NCBI GenBank assembly: GCA_944358685.1
Contig: CALVRQ010000080.1
Coordinates: 1 to 5,840, forward strand
Source: an uncultured Bacilli bacterium
Lineage (GTDB): Bacteria > Bacillota_I > Bacilli_A > RF39 > UBA660
Length of the DNA: 5,840 bases
Direction of reading: 5' to 3'
The notes under the pieces were generated by a model. That model saw only the letters and a program-made list of their open reading frames with translations. It searched no databases and was not told where the DNA came from. Numbering within the stretch: position 1 is the first letter of the stretch; every line of letters begins with the position of its first letter. Both the position numbers and the translations under genes were made by a program. This document shows, piece after piece, positions 5,645 to 5,840 of this stretch.

Positions 5645-5840
5645 TTAATTATGAAATTTTTTATAAATTTGTCGTCTCTATTTTTTAAATATAAGTATCC
5701 AAATATATTGAAAATGATTGCTCCTATGAAGTTTACCATTAAGTCTTTCATAGTATCATTAAGACCAATGTCTAAATATCCATTTAATCTTGCTAATTGA
5801 CTATCATTTTTATCATATATAATTGTATAATCTATGTTAT
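5626..5840 (-). CDS. C-terminal part of an integral membrane protein, 5'-truncated by window edge
   Basis: Reading the minus strand from 5838, 70 codons are open to a TGA at 5628-5626; the start lies beyond the window. The visible part has a hydrophilic stretch ending GYLDIGLNDTMKDLMVNF, then a membrane segment (about visible residues 33-51, FIGAIIFNIFGYLYL), then a basic tail (KNRDDKFIKNFIIKKRETC) that should face the cytoplasm. The D-T-M-x-D-L then N-x-I-G-A arrangement before the last membrane helix recalls Bacillota multi-pass membrane proteins with YjdF/DUF2238-like or VanZ-like ends; this is a weak family guess from memory, so no symbol is given. The natural domain structure, the exact placement of the stop in a terminator hairpin, and convergence with the tRNA unit all support a real gene over the plus-strand reading of the same bases. 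Confidence 0.75.
   Translation of the reverse strand, partial: NIDYTIIYDKNDSQLARLNGYLDIGLNDTMKDLMVNFIGAIIFNIFGYLYLKNRDDKFIKNFIIKKRETC

Noticed and set aside
5618..5800. Plus-strand open frame of 60 codons
   Set aside because: It starts within a terminator hairpin, has no ribosome binding site, and is antisense to a better-supported minus-strand membrane protein.

Overview
The window is AT-rich and reads with Bacillota/Bacilli-type signals: AAAGGAGG-like ribosome binding sites, TTGACA/TATTAT promoters, short hairpin-plus-T-run terminators, and tRNAs that resemble Bacillus ones with encoded CCA ends. Codon choice is strongly A/T-ending (GAT, AAT, AGA, TTA). All Trp codons are TGG, and TGA appears to act as a stop, so the standard bacterial code fits. 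I infer an uncultured low-GC gut-type Bacilli or Mollicutes-related organism; species cannot be told from this segment.

Layout. (1) Positions 2-3583 hold a tight plus-strand operon: the 3' three quarters of a XerC/XerD-type tyrosine recombinase, a complete pyruvate phosphate dikinase (ppdK), and a small stand-alone Smr-domain protein that overlaps ppdK by 11 bases. An intrinsic terminator at 3582-3606 closes it. (2) Positions 3746-4715 are a monocistronic unit with a near-consensus promoter, a single-pass, cysteine-containing surface-protein gene of unknown function, and a terminator that contains the gene's own stop codon. (3) Positions 4771-5253 are a second single-gene unit for an unrecognised soluble protein of about 137 residues. 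(4) Positions 5270-5553 are a tRNA unit: its own promoter, a CAT-anticodon tRNA (probably the lysidine-type Ile2 tRNA), tRNA-Leu(TAG), and downstream hairpins. (5) From the right edge, on the minus strand, comes the C-terminal 70 residues of a membrane protein, easily missed because its start lies outside the window. Its stop codon lies in the loop of a terminator that can serve both converging units.

The genes do not form one obvious pathway. The first three are co-transcribed but functionally mixed: chromosome-dimer resolution or recombination, PEP/pyruvate interconversion, and a nucleic-acid-acting Smr protein. The three promoters in 3.7-5.3 kb share an almost identical extended -10 element, which looks like the house style of the main sigma factor here. 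I see no CRISPR array, insertion sequence, prophage or defence system. The most unusual signal is a 57-base, in-frame, GC-rich patch inside the surface-protein gene, bounded by 7-base direct repeats and carrying a perfect GCAA-loop hairpin.
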